Shown: one piece after another, positions 34,414-42,695 of the stretch | Layout of the letters: every line of letters begins with the position of its first letter | How positions within the stretch are numbered: the stretch's first letter is position 1 | Source: DASQZJ01 sp035638775 | GTDB lineage: Bacteria; Pseudomonadota; Gammaproteobacteria; UBA5335; SLRW01 | Direction of reading: 5' to 3' | Assembly (NCBI GenBank): GCA_035638775.1 | Contig: DASQZJ010000073.1 | Coordinates: 1 to 64,000, forward strand | DNA length: 64,000 nt | Notes under the pieces: model-generated | Told to the model about the DNA's origin: nothing | What the model saw: the letters and a program-made list of their open reading frames with translations, nothing else | Databases searched by the model: none | Program-made: the position numbers and the translations under genes

Positions 34414-35358
34414 TCAGGACTCGCCATCCACCCGGGAAAACAGCTCGCGGGCGGCGGTGATCACTGCCTCCGGCGCCTCGAGCTGCGGATAATGGCCGAT
34501 GCCGGCGAGCCGGCGGACGTCCGCCTGCGGCACCACCTCGGCATAGCGGTCGGCCATGTCGCCGCCGGATACCGGGTCCGCCACCCCGTTGACCAGCCGC
34601 ATCAGGCAGGCCGTCCGCGCCAGGGGCTCCACCCAGCGCGCGCGGTTGCGCCGCCGCTCGGCCATGTAGCGTATGGTCCGGCCCATGGCGTGGTGGCCGT
34701 CGCGGTAGCTCAACAGCTCCCAGAAGCGATGCATCTCGACGGCGTCGGGTCGCGTCTGCGGTCCGAAGATGCGCGAAAAGCCGCGGACGAAGGCCCGCTC
34801 GGTGATCAGGCGACTGACCGCCGGTCCCAGCGGACCGGCGAGCCACCTCTGCACGGGGCGCGGCCGATGGCGCTCGGGGAACATGCCCCCGTTCAGCCAC
34901 AGGATGGCGGACAGGCGCAGACCGCTCCCCCCGGAAGCGCGCCGCTGCTCGCACCGGTGCAGCAGCTCCTGTCCGACCGTGTCGCCCAGATCGTGCGCGA
35001 GCAGGTCGATCCGTTCGATGCCCCGTGCCGCGAGCAGCCCCTCGATCATGTCCGCGTGCTCGGCCACGCTGTAGTCGTGGGCCACCGGCTTGTCCGAGAA
35101 CCCGAACCCGAGCAGGTCGGGGGCGATCAGACGGAATTCGCCGGCCAGCGGCTCCCATACCCGGTGCCAGTCCCAGGACGCCGTCGGGAAGCCGTGCAGG
35201 CACAGCACGACGCGCCCCCCGCCCGCATCGCGGTAGAAGATCTCGTGGCCGTGGTGGACGTAGCGGCTTCCCGCCTCCCGCCAGGCCTCCAGCAGCGGAT
35301 CCAGGGCGGTCACGCCGGGGATGGCGACGGCCTCGCGGCGATCGGCGCCCTTCGACAC
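34414..35358 (-). CDS. MEST-like alpha/beta hydrolase
   Basis: 314 residues from GTG at 35358; a downstream GTG is possible because the best Shine-Dalgarno sequence is 19 bases away. The oxyanion region is LCLHGFPTASWDWH. The nucleophile position is Asp in LLAHDLGDTVGQELLHR, not Ser, as in epoxide hydrolases and haloalkane dehalogenases. The run LNGGMFPERHRPRPVQ, SRIFGPQTRPD and IGHYPQLEAPEA closely resembles the vertebrate imprinted gene product MEST/PEG1, as I remember it (SHDYGDIVAQELLYR, SNGGIFPETHRP, HYPQLEDP). The substrate is unknown. It is transcribed toward ndh and lies about 100 bases from ntrC. Confidence 0.85.
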   Translation of the reverse strand: MSKGADRREAVAIPGVTALDPLLEAWREAGSRYVHHGHEIFYRDAGGGRVVLCLHGFPTASWDWHRVWEPLAGEFRLIAPDLLGFGFSDKPVAHDYSVAEHADMIEGLLAARGIERIDLLAHDLGDTVGQELLHRCEQRRASGGSGLRLSAILWLNGGMFPERHRPRPVQRWLAGPLGPAVSRLITERAFVRGFSRIFGPQTRPDAVEMHRFWELLSYRDGHHAMGRTIRYMAERRRNRARWVEPLARTACLMRLVNGVADPVSGGDMADRYAEVVPQADVRRLAGIGHYPQLEAPEAVITAARELFSRVDGES

Positions 35359-35463
35359 AGGCTCTGGGTCATCCGGCTCCCTCCCCGGGTGTTCGCACGA
35401 GCGGGCGAGTGGGATATCGCGCAGACTATAGCAAGCCGCGGCAGCGGGCGCCCCGCCCCGGCC

Positions 35464-36885
35464 TCAGTCGCGCGAGTCGATCCCCAGCTGGCTGATCTTG
35501 CGGGCCAGGGTGTTGCGGCCCCACCCCAGCAGCTCCGCCGCTTCCTGCCGGTGTCCGCGGGTACGCCGCAGCGCCGTTTCAATCAGCACCCGCTCGAACA
35601 CCGGCAGTGCCTCGTCGAGCAGCGCGGAACCCCCGCTCTCCAGGCGCTGCTCGGCCCAGCGCCGCAGGGGGGCTTCCCAGCCGTCCGCGTTCCCGTCACC
35701 CGACGCCGCTCCGTGCCGGGCGAGCTCCGGCGGCAGGTCCTCGAGGTGAATCTGACGCCCCGAGCCCATGACCGTGAGCCACCGGCAGGTATTTTCCAGC
35801 TGGCGGACGTTGCCCGGCCAGTCCAGCGACTGCAGGTAGCGCTCGACCTCCGGGGCGAGCTGCTTCGGCTCGGTATCCAGCTCCCGCGCCGCGGCGTCGA
35901 GGAAGTGGCGCAGCAGCGCCGGGATGTCCTCGCGCCTCTCCCGCAGGGCCGGCAGATGCACCCGGATGACGTTCAGGCGGTGGTAGAGATCCTCCCGGAA
36001 ATGTCCCTCGGCGACGGCGGCCTCGAGGTCCTGGTGGGTGGCAGCGATGATCCGCACGTCGGCCCGGATCGGCACATGCCCGCCCACGCGGTAGAATTCG
36101 CCGTCCGACAGCACCCGCAGCAGTCGCGTCTGCAGCTCCGCCGGCATGTCCCCGATCTCGTCCAGGAACAGGGTGCCGCCGTCGGCCTGCTCGAAGCGGC
36201 CGCGCCGCTGCGCCTGGGCGCCGGTGAACGCGCCGCGTTCGTGCCCGAACAGTTCGGACTCCAGCAGCTCCCGGGGAATCGCCGCGGTGTTGATCGCGAT
36301 GAACGGCTTGCCCGCACGCGGCCCGTGCCGGTGCAGGGCCCGTGCCACCAGCTCCTTGCCGGTGCCGGATTCGCCCGTGATCAATACGGTGATATTGGAC
36401 CGGGTCAGGCGGCCGATAGCCCGGAACACCTCTTGCATCGCCGGCGCCTCGCCGACCAGCGCGGGCGGGGCGGCGCCGGTCGCGGCGTCGGGCTCCGATG
36501 CGGCGGCGGCATCCCGGTGACGGTGCTTCCAGGCGCGACGTACGAGGGCCACCGCCTCGTCGATATCGAACGGCTTCGGCAGGTACTCGAACGCGCCGCC
36601 GCGATAGGAGGCCACCGCGCTGTCGAGGTCGGAATGCGCCGTCATCACGATCACCGGAAGGTCCGGATCCGCCTCGTGCAGACGCTGCATCAGGGACAGG
36701 CCGTCCTGCCCGGGCATCCGGATGTCGGTCAGCACCACGTCGGGCGGCCCGCGGCGCAGACCCTCCTCGGCCGCGGCCGCGTCCTGGTAGCCGCTGACGT
36801 GCATCCCGGCAGCGCGCAGGGCCCGCTCCAGAACCCAGCGCATCGAGGCGTCGTCTTCCACCACCCAGACGCGTATCTCAGCCAT
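35464..36885 (-). CDS. ntrC: Nitrogen regulation response regulator NtrC (NR-I)
   Basis: 473 residues, standard for NtrC. The receiver has Asp11, Asp12 and the phospho-acceptor Asp54 (VLTDIRMPGQDGL). The sigma-54 AAA+ domain has Walker A GESGTGKE (171-178), the sigma-54-contacting GAFTGA loop (218-223) and Walker B GGTLFLDEIGD. A Fis-type helix-turn-helix closes the protein (RQEAAELLGWGRNTLARKIS). It activates sigma-54 promoters under nitrogen limitation. Its ATG overlaps the ntrB stop by 8 bases. Likely targets in this window are glnA and ntrBC itself. Confidence 0.97.
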   Translation of the reverse strand: MAEIRVWVVEDDASMRWVLERALRAAGMHVSGYQDAAAAEEGLRRGPPDVVLTDIRMPGQDGLSLMQRLHEADPDLPVIVMTAHSDLDSAVASYRGGAFEYLPKPFDIDEAVALVRRAWKHRHRDAAAASEPDAATGAAPPALVGEAPAMQEVFRAIGRLTRSNITVLITGESGTGKELVARALHRHGPRAGKPFIAINTAAIPRELLESELFGHERGAFTGAQAQRRGRFEQADGGTLFLDEIGDMPAELQTRLLRVLSDGEFYRVGGHVPIRADVRIIAATHQDLEAAVAEGHFREDLYHRLNVIRVHLPALRERREDIPALLRHFLDAAARELDTEPKQLAPEVERYLQSLDWPGNVRQLENTCRWLTVMGSGRQIHLEDLPPELARHGAASGDGNADGWEAPLRRWAEQRLESGGSALLDEALPVFERVLIETALRRTRGHRQEAAELLGWGRNTLARKISQLGIDSRD

Positions 36886-37984
36886 GCCCGACCTCCCCGT
36901 CCGCCGCGGACAGCGGCAGGAATATCGTGAAACAGGTTTGCCCGGGCCGGCTCTCGCACTCGATCAGGCCGCCGTGGCGGCCGACCAGGTCCTGGGCGAT
37001 GGACAGCCCCAGCCCGGTACCGTCCGGTCTGCCGGTCACCAGGGGATAGAAGATGGTGTCACGCTGCTCTTCCGGGATGCCCGGACCGTTGTCGATCACC
37101 TCGATCCGGGCCACGAGACGATGCCGTCGATGGCCGAGCGTGCGCTGGCGCGCGGTACGCGTGCGCAGGCGGATGACACCGTCCGCGGCCGCGGCGGCCC
37201 GCGCCTGCACCGCCTCGACGGCGTTGCGCACGATGTTCAGAACGGCCTGGATCAGCTGCTCCGGGTCCCCCCGAAGACGGGGAATGCTGGGGTCGTAGTC
37301 GGTCTCCAGCACGATCCCCGGATGGGTCTCCGCCTCCACCAGCATGCGCACGTGCTCGAGCACCCGGTGGATGTTCACCGGCCGCCGCCGCGGCGGCCTG
37401 GCGGGTCCCAGCAGCGAGTCGACCAGGTTGCGCAGCCGGTCGGCCTCCGCGATCACCACGCGCGTGTACTCGCGCAGGTCCGGATCCTCCAGCTCCCGCT
37501 CGAGCAGCTGGGCCGCGCCCCGCAACCCGCCCAGGGGGTTCTTGATCTCGTGCGCCAGGCCGCGCAGCACCGTGCGCGACACCTGCTGCTGGGCCAGCAG
37601 CGCCTCCTCCCGGGTGATCCGAAGGCGCCGGTCGAGCGGCACGATCTCCAGCAGCAGGGCCGCTTCGCCGGCCTCCCGCATCGGGGTGATCGCGATGTCC
37701 GCGGTCACCTGCCGCCCGCCCGGCAGGGGCAGGTCGAACTCCCGCACGGTGTACGGGTCCCCGGAGTCCAGCACCTGGCGCAGCTGCGCGCAGAGCTCGT
37801 CGGCGCCGGGGACCAGGATCCCGACCGGGCGACCCGCCCGGTGGGCCAGGCTGGCGCCGAACAGGCTCTCGGCAGACGGGTTCAGGTACACCACCGCCAG
37901 TTCGCGGTCGAGCAGCACGGTCGCGGTGGTCAGCGAATCCAGGACCGCCGGAGCGAGGTGTGCGGTGGGGTTCGTGGGTGTCAT
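36878..37984 (-). CDS. ntrB: Nitrogen regulation sensor kinase NtrB (NR-II)
   Basis: 368 residues from ATG at 37984 (MTPTNPTAHLAPAVLDSLTT), in line with GlnL lengths. A PAS domain (about 15-115) with LLDRELAVVYLNPSAESLFG replaces any membrane sensor, so it is cytosolic. The H box is LAHEIKNPLGGLRGAAQLL with phospho-acceptor His145, followed by the ATPase domain (RNAVEAV, DNGPGIPEEQ, GTGLGLSIAQDLV). PII protein governs its kinase/phosphatase balance. The leader carries a perfect NtrC site and a sigma-54-like motif very close to the start codon. Confidence 0.96.
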   Translation of the reverse strand: MTPTNPTAHLAPAVLDSLTTATVLLDRELAVVYLNPSAESLFGASLAHRAGRPVGILVPGADELCAQLRQVLDSGDPYTVREFDLPLPGGRQVTADIAITPMREAGEAALLLEIVPLDRRLRITREEALLAQQQVSRTVLRGLAHEIKNPLGGLRGAAQLLERELEDPDLREYTRVVIAEADRLRNLVDSLLGPARPPRRRPVNIHRVLEHVRMLVEAETHPGIVLETDYDPSIPRLRGDPEQLIQAVLNIVRNAVEAVQARAAAAADGVIRLRTRTARQRTLGHRRHRLVARIEVIDNGPGIPEEQRDTIFYPLVTGRPDGTGLGLSIAQDLVGRHGGLIECESRPGQTCFTIFLPLSAADGEVGHG

Positions 37985-37996
37985 GCCGTGTTCCGG

Positions 37997-38012
37997 TGCA
38001 AGAACTGCGCCA
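37997..38012 (-). promoter_or_regulatory. Candidate sigma-54 promoter of ntrBC
   Basis: On the minus strand TGGCGCAGTTCTTGCA fits the -24/-12 consensus (GG, ten bases, GC, with TTGCA). The implied transcription start is only about two bases before the ntrB ATG, so the message would be almost leaderless, or the motif is fortuitous. The NtrC palindrome about 70 bases upstream supports a real enhancer-promoter pair. Confidence 0.4.
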
Positions 38013-38073
38013 GGCGGGCGAACGCCCGATGCGCCGTCCGGCGCGGGCCGGGTGCTGCCGCGGGAAGCCATTA

Positions 38074-38090
38074 TGCACCAATCTGGTGCA
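38074..38090. promoter_or_regulatory. Perfect NtrC-binding palindrome upstream of ntrB
   Basis: TGCACC-AATCT-GGTGCA is an exact inverted repeat that matches the NtrC consensus (TGCACY-N5-RGTGCA). It is centred 98 bases upstream of the ntrB start and just past the end of the DUF4124 gene. It should mediate autogenous control of ntrBC. Confidence 0.8.
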
Positions 38091-38117
38091 AAGCGGGGCG
38101 AAAGAACGCCCTGGCGA

Positions 38118-38726
38118 TCAGGGTGCGGCCGGTTGCGTGGGCATGGCGGGAGCGCGGTTCATCATCATGCCGTTATTGCGGTGGATGAAGGCGCGCTTCA
38201 TGTAGAAGGTGTGGCGGGAGGAGCGGATCAGGGTCTTGCCGGAGTGGTCGACCACCTGCACCCGCACGGTGTGCGTGCCGCGATCGATGTTCCCCAGGGT
38301 CACGGAGCCACCGGCGGTGGTCTTGACGACCTTGCCGTCGAGCAGAACCTCGACCCGGTCGCCCCGGCGCACCCGCAGGTGCGGCTGAAGGCTGTAGACG
38401 ACGCCGAGCTTGCCCTGGTTGTTGCGGATCGTCTGCTTCGGGGACGGGTGGGTCAGGCTCAGGCTCCGGTAGCCCGCCGCCTGATGGTTGGCTCCCTGCT
38501 GTCCGGAGCTCCCGTTGCCGCCGGTACGGAGGTCCTTCGGCACCTGCCCGGCCGGGACCGTCTGCGGCGAGCCGACGTCGACCTTGTGCGATCCGGGCGC
38601 GGGGTGGTCCGCGTAGTGCACCACGCCGTTGCTGTCGGTCCACTTGTAGATCGTGCTCGCGGACGCGCCTGCCCACGGGAGGGCCAGGGCGATGGCGAGC
38701 AGCGCGATGACGGTGCATCTGGTCAC
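38118..38726 (-). CDS. DUF4124 domain-containing exported protein
   Basis: 202 residues from GTG at 38726. A signal peptide (VIALLAIALALPWAGASAS) is followed by the DUF4124 signature TIYKWTDSNGVVHYADHPAP. A proline/threonine linker follows, then a beta-rich C-terminal module (RRGDRVEVLLDGKVVKTTA, RGTHTVRVQVVDHSG) that looks like a small immunoglobulin-like or carbohydrate-binding fold. DUF4124 proteins are periplasmic and often lie near glnA/ntrBC in gammaproteobacteria; their function is unknown. It stands between glnA and ntrBC on the same strand. Confidence 0.88.
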   Translation of the reverse strand: MTRCTVIALLAIALALPWAGASASTIYKWTDSNGVVHYADHPAPGSHKVDVGSPQTVPAGQVPKDLRTGGNGSSGQQGANHQAAGYRSLSLTHPSPKQTIRNNQGKLGVVYSLQPHLRVRRGDRVEVLLDGKVVKTTAGGSVTLGNIDRGTHTVRVQVVDHSGKTLIRSSRHTFYMKRAFIHRNNGMMMNRAPAMPTQPAAP

Positions 38727-38766
38727 GATGCTAACGTAACCCCTCCGCCTGCCCCTGACAAACGCA

Positions 38767-38799
38767 GGCGGCCCGGCGGGCTCCCCCGGCCGGGCCGCC
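38767..38799 (-). terminator. GC-rich hairpin downstream of glnA
   Basis: GGCGGCCCGG (38767-38776) and CCGGGCCGCC (38790-38799) form a perfect 10-bp stem 20 bases after the glnA stop. Only a short T-rich stretch (TGCGTTTGT on the minus strand) follows, so it is a plausible but weak intrinsic terminator or an mRNA-stabilising structure. Confidence 0.5.
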
Positions 38800-38819
38800 G
38801 CCCATGTGCGTGCGGACGC

Positions 38820-40232
38820 TCAGACGCTGTAGTACATGTCGAACTCGACCGGATGGGTGGTCATCCGCAGGCGCGTGACCTCTTCCATCTTGAGTGCGAT
38901 GTAGGCGTCGATCACGTCGTCGGTGAACACGCCACCCGCCTTGAGAAAGTCGCGGTCCGCATCGAGACCGTTCAGCGCCTGCTCGAACGAGTACGCCACC
39001 TGCGGGATCTGCTTCTCCTCTTCCGGCGGCAGATCGTACAGGTCCTTGTCCATCGCCTCGCCCGGGTTGATCTTGTTCTGGATGCCGTCGAGCCCGGCCA
39101 TCAGCATGGCCGAGAACGCCAGGTACGGATTGGCGGTGGAGTCCGGGAAGCGGATCTCGATGCGCCGCGCCTTGGGGCTGTTGACCCACGGAATCCGGAT
39201 CGAGGCGGAACGGTTGCGGGCCGAGTAGGCCAGCATCACCGGCGCCTCGAATCCCGGTACCAGGCGCTTGTAGCTGTTGGTGCTGGCGTTGGTGAAGGCG
39301 TTGAGCGCATGCGCGTGCCGGATCACGCCGCCGATGAAATGCAGCGCCGTGTCGGAAAGGCCGCCGTAGCGGTCACCGGCGAACAGGTTCTGGCCCTCTT
39401 TCGACACCGAGCAGTGGGTGTGCATGCCGTTGCCGTTGTCGCCCACCAGCGGCTTCGGCATGAACGTCGCGGTCTTGCCGTAGCCGTGCGCGACGTTCAT
39501 CACCGCGTACTTGAGGATCTGCACCTCGTCGGCCTTCTTCACCAGCGTATTGAACGCGACCCCGATCTCGCACTGACCGGCGGTGGCCACCTCGTGGTGA
39601 TGCACCTCGGTCTTCAGGCCCATCTCCTCGAGCGCGAGGCACATCGCCGAGCGGATGTCGTGCAGCGAGTCCACCGGCGGCACCGGGAAATATCCCCCCT
39701 TGATGCCCGGTCGATGCCCCACGTTGCCGTCCGGGTAGACGCGCTCGGAGTTCCAGTGGGACTCTTCCGAGTCCACCTTGTAGAAGGCACCGCTGATGTC
39801 GGCGCCCCAGCGGACGTCGTCGAATACGAAGAACTCCGGCTCCGGACCGAAGTAGGCCGTGTCACCGATGCCGGTCGAGGCGAGGTAGGCCTCGGCGCGC
39901 TTGGCCAGCGAGCGCGGGCAGCGATCGTAACCCTGCATCGTGTTCGGTTCGATCACGTCGCAGCGGATGTTCAGCGTGATCTCCTCCGAGAACGGGTCGA
40001 TCACCGCGCTGTCCGAATCCGGCATCAGGATCATGTCGGACTCGTTGATGCCCTTCCAGCCCGCGATCGAGGAACCGTCGAACATCTTGCCCGACTCGAA
40101 GAAATCCTCGTCAATGTCGTGGGAGGGCACGCTGACGTGCTGCTCCTTGCCCTTGGTATCGGTGAAGCGCAGGTCGACGAACTTGACGTTGTCGTCGGTC
40201 AGGCTCTTCATTACGTCGTCAGCCGACATCAT
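38820..40232 (-). CDS. glnA: Glutamine synthetase, type I
   Basis: 470 residues, typical of GSI-beta. The enzyme makes glutamine from glutamate, ammonia and ATP. Recognisable blocks are MFDGSSIAGWKGINESDM, EPEFFVFDD, the ammonium/glutamate region NGNGMHTHCSVSK and the ATP region RNRSASIRIPWV. The adenylylation site is Tyr399 in KDLYDLPPEE, so activity is controlled by GlnE and PII. Upstream lie a sigma-54 promoter and two NtrC sites with spacing like the E. coli glnA enhancer. Confidence 0.98.
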   Translation of the reverse strand: MMSADDVMKSLTDDNVKFVDLRFTDTKGKEQHVSVPSHDIDEDFFESGKMFDGSSIAGWKGINESDMILMPDSDSAVIDPFSEEITLNIRCDVIEPNTMQGYDRCPRSLAKRAEAYLASTGIGDTAYFGPEPEFFVFDDVRWGADISGAFYKVDSEESHWNSERVYPDGNVGHRPGIKGGYFPVPPVDSLHDIRSAMCLALEEMGLKTEVHHHEVATAGQCEIGVAFNTLVKKADEVQILKYAVMNVAHGYGKTATFMPKPLVGDNGNGMHTHCSVSKEGQNLFAGDRYGGLSDTALHFIGGVIRHAHALNAFTNASTNSYKRLVPGFEAPVMLAYSARNRSASIRIPWVNSPKARRIEIRFPDSTANPYLAFSAMLMAGLDGIQNKINPGEAMDKDLYDLPPEEEKQIPQVAYSFEQALNGLDADRDFLKAGGVFTDDVIDAYIALKMEEVTRLRMTTHPVEFDMYYSV

Positions 40233-40304
40233 TCATTCCTCCGGTCGGGGGATGGTTCGGTTCGAATTGGGCCGGTCGCTGCCGGCGGCCATGGGCTCCC
40301 GCTT

Positions 40305-40320
40305 TGCACGATTCATGCCA
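40305..40320 (-). promoter_or_regulatory. glnA: Sigma-54 promoter of glnA
   Basis: TGGCATGAATCGTGCA on the minus strand has GG and GC separated by exactly ten bases and matches TGGCAY-N5-TTGCA except for one T. The implied start is near 40294, about 60 bases before the glnA ATG. Confidence 0.75.
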
Positions 40321-40370
40321 TTGACCGGAACCGGCGACGCGGGCATCCGGGGAGCGGACCGTCGGCCGCA

Positions 40371-40393
40371 TGCGCACCATCGTTGTGCGTGCA
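40371..40393. promoter_or_regulatory. NtrC-binding site 1 upstream of glnA
   Basis: The core GCACC-ATCGT-TGTGC with flanking TGC and GCA fits the NtrC dyad with a mismatch in the right arm. It is centred about 88 bases upstream of the sigma-54 start and 31 bases from the second site. Confidence 0.65.
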
Positions 40394-40403
40394 GCGGGAT
40401 CCA

Positions 40404-40420
40404 TGCCCCACGTTGGTGCA
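40404..40420. promoter_or_regulatory. NtrC-binding site 2 upstream of glnA
   Basis: TGCCCCACGTTGGTGCA matches the NtrC dyad with one arm exact (TGGTGCA). It is centred about 119 bases upstream of the sigma-54 start. Two sites about three helical turns apart reproduce the layout of the E. coli glnA enhancer. Confidence 0.65.
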
Positions 40421-40442
40421 GCAGGACCGGCCAGCCCGGACG

Positions 40443-41606
40443 CTAATGATATCGCACATCCACGTCCGCGACGTCCGGGTGATCCAGCGCCGCCGTCCGG
40501 ATGCGTCGTGCGAGCGCCCGGGCCTGCCCGGTGTCGGGCACCGCATCCAGGGGCAGCACGACCTCCATCCGGATGCGTCCGTCCAGGTAGTGCAGCGTGA
40601 CGTCCTCGATGCGCCCGGCGCCCGGGATTTCCCGCCACCGCCGCCGCATGTCGTCCATGAGCTCGGCCCGCAGCGGCAGGTGTACGCTGGGGTGCCGGAC
40701 CTCGTCGTCCTCCGGGTCGATGTGCACCAGCACGTCCGTCACCTCCGGCACCCGCCGGACGAGGCGCTGGTGCACCAGCTCGCTGATCAGGTGCCCCTCG
40801 GAGACGCTGAGTCTCGGATCGACCTGCACGTGCACGTCCACCAGCGCGTCCGATCCCATGTGCCGGGTACGCAGATCGTGCACGCTGCGCACGCCCTTGA
40901 CCAGCCGGATCTCGTCGCGGATCTCCCGCACCCGCCCCTCGTCCAGCGCCGTGTCCACCAGCTCGCGGGTACTCTTCCAGCCGAGGTCCCACCCGATCCT
41001 GGCGATCATGAATGCCACCACGATCGCCGCCACCGAGTCCAGGTAGGGCAGCCCGGCGATCGTCCCGGCGATCCCCACGATCACCACGATCGAGGAAATC
41101 GCATCGCTGCGGTGGTGCCACGCGTTCGCCCTGAGCATCGTCGAGCGAAGCCGCCGCGCCACCCGCACGGTGTAATGGTACAGCCACTCCTTGGCCGCCA
41201 CGGAGAGGGCGGCGACCACGAGGGCGGCGTAGCCGGGGCGCACCAGCTCGCCGGGATGGAACAGCCGGTTCACCGCGTCCACCGCGATCCCGATGCCGAC
41301 ACCGGCCAGGAAGATCCCGAGGGCAACCGTCGCGATGGTCTCGAAACGGCCATGGCCGTACGGGTGATCCTGGTCCGCGGCCCGATGCGCATGCCGGGCC
41401 GCGAACACGACCAGGCCGTCGCTCAGCAGGTCCGAGAAGGAGTGGATGCCGTCCGCCACCAGGGCCTGGGAATGCGCCACGATCCCCACGGCAACCTTGC
41501 CAGCCGCCAGCACCAGGTTCAGGGCCGCGCCGACCAGCGTGACACGACGGGTGTCGCGGTAACGCTCGGTGAGAATCGATTCCCGGCTCCCGGTCGCTTC
41601 TGCCAC
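40443..41606 (-). CDS. Cation diffusion facilitator (CDF) transporter
   Basis: 387 residues. Six hydrophobic helices occupy about residues 20-215. The transport-site motif is ADGIHSFSDLLSDG (His55, Asp59) with the second half in TM5 (HHRSDAISS). The loop DQDHPYGHGRFE is a CDF hallmark. The cytosolic C-terminal ferredoxin-like domain has HDLRTRHMGSDALVDVHVQV and VTDVLVHIDPEDDE with acidic/His metal ligands. Such carriers export Zn, Fe, Mn or Cd in exchange for protons; the metal cannot be assigned. It lies upstream of the glnA control region on the same strand. Confidence 0.93.
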   Translation of the reverse strand: MAEATGSRESILTERYRDTRRVTLVGAALNLVLAAGKVAVGIVAHSQALVADGIHSFSDLLSDGLVVFAARHAHRAADQDHPYGHGRFETIATVALGIFLAGVGIGIAVDAVNRLFHPGELVRPGYAALVVAALSVAAKEWLYHYTVRVARRLRSTMLRANAWHHRSDAISSIVVIVGIAGTIAGLPYLDSVAAIVVAFMIARIGWDLGWKSTRELVDTALDEGRVREIRDEIRLVKGVRSVHDLRTRHMGSDALVDVHVQVDPRLSVSEGHLISELVHQRLVRRVPEVTDVLVHIDPEDDEVRHPSVHLPLRAELMDDMRRRWREIPGAGRIEDVTLHYLDGRIRMEVVLPLDAVPDTGQARALARRIRTAALDHPDVADVDVRYH

Positions 41607-41780
41607 GGCGATTCCGCTTCCGAATGGTGGAGGTCCAGCTTAGCATCCGCGCTGCCCGCGCGTGCACAAGGGCCGGCTCAGCCGCTATACTGCGCGCTTG
41701 TCGCGCCGGGGGCAGCGCTCGGTCCCGGTCGCGGCCAGGCCTCGACGCGGCTTTCCCGGTACCCGACCAGGCGACGGAGC

Positions 41781-42695
41781 ATGAGCGGCAAGCTGCCAAC
41801 CAGTTTCCAGCAGCTGATCCTGCTGCTCCAGCAGTACTGGAGCCGGCAGGGCTGCGTGCTGGTCCAGCCGCAGGACATGGAAGTCGGTGCCGGCACCTTC
41901 CACCCCGCGACGTTTCTCCGTTCCATCGGTCCCGAGCCCTGGCGCGCCGCCTACGTGCAGCCGTCCCGCCGCCCTGCCGACGGCCGCTACGGCGAGAATC
42001 CCAACCGGCTGCAGCACTACTACCAGTTCCAGGTGGTGATCAAGCCCTCGCCCGCCGACCTTCAGGAGCTGTATCTCGGCTCGCTCGAGGCGCTGGGAAT
42101 CGATCCGCTCGTGCACGATATCCGCTTCGTCGAGGACAACTGGGAATCACCCACTCTCGGGGCCTGGGGGCTCGGCTGGGAGGTCTGGCTCAACGGCATG
42201 GAGATCACGCAGTTCACCTACTTCCAGCAGGTGGGAGGACTCGACTGCCGCCCGGTCACCGGCGAGATCACCTACGGACTCGAGCGCATCGCGCTCTACC
42301 TCCAGGGTGTCGACAGCATCTTCGACCTCACCTGGGCCGACGGACCGCAGGGGCGGGTGAGCTATGGCGACGTGTTCCACCAGAACGAGGTGGAGATGTC
42401 GCGTTATAACTTTGAATATGCCGACGTGCCGTCGCTGCGGGACTGGTTCGACCGCTGCGAGCGCGAATGCGCCCGGCTGGTGGAACGGAACCTGCCTCTG
42501 CCGGCGTACGAGATGGTGCTGAAGGCCTCGCACAGCTTCAACCTGCTGGATGCACGCAATGCCATCTCCGTCACCGAGCGTCAGCGCTACATCCTGCGCG
42601 TCCGGGGGCTGGCGCGGCAGGTGGCCGAGGAATACCACGCGGCGCGCGAGGGCCTGGGTTTCCCCCTGCTGGCGCAGGAGGATTCCCGTGAGTGA
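41781..42695 (+). CDS. glyQ: Glycyl-tRNA synthetase alpha subunit
   Basis: 304 residues from ATG at 41781 (MSGKLPTSFQQLILLLQQYW), the standard start. The frame is open for thousands of bases upstream but nothing there resembles a protein family. Class II motifs are present: DMEVGAGTFHPATFLRSIGP, AYVQPSRRPADGRYGENPNR and RLQHYYQFQVVIKPSP. The alpha subunit activates glycine in the alpha2beta2 enzyme. The last 8 bases overlap glyS, matching their 1:1 assembly. Confidence 0.98.
   Translation: MSGKLPTSFQQLILLLQQYWSRQGCVLVQPQDMEVGAGTFHPATFLRSIGPEPWRAAYVQPSRRPADGRYGENPNRLQHYYQFQVVIKPSPADLQELYLGSLEALGIDPLVHDIRFVEDNWESPTLGAWGLGWEVWLNGMEITQFTYFQQVGGLDCRPVTGEITYGLERIALYLQGVDSIFDLTWADGPQGRVSYGDVFHQNEVEMSRYNFEYADVPSLRDWFDRCERECARLVERNLPLPAYEMVLKASHSFNLLDARNAISVTERQRYILRVRGLARQVAEEYHAAREGLGFPLLAQEDSRE

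Noticed and set aside
35350..35376. ATG with an ideal ribosome-binding site just upstream of the MEST-like gene
   Set aside because: It is in a different frame and yields only a short arginine- and proline-rich peptide; it might be a short upstream ORF, but nothing supports it.
37344..42695. A 1783-codon rightward open frame spanning ntrBC, glnA and the CDF gene
   Set aside because: Only its last 304 codons (glyQ) resemble a protein; the rest is antisense to well-recognised genes and open only because of the high GC.
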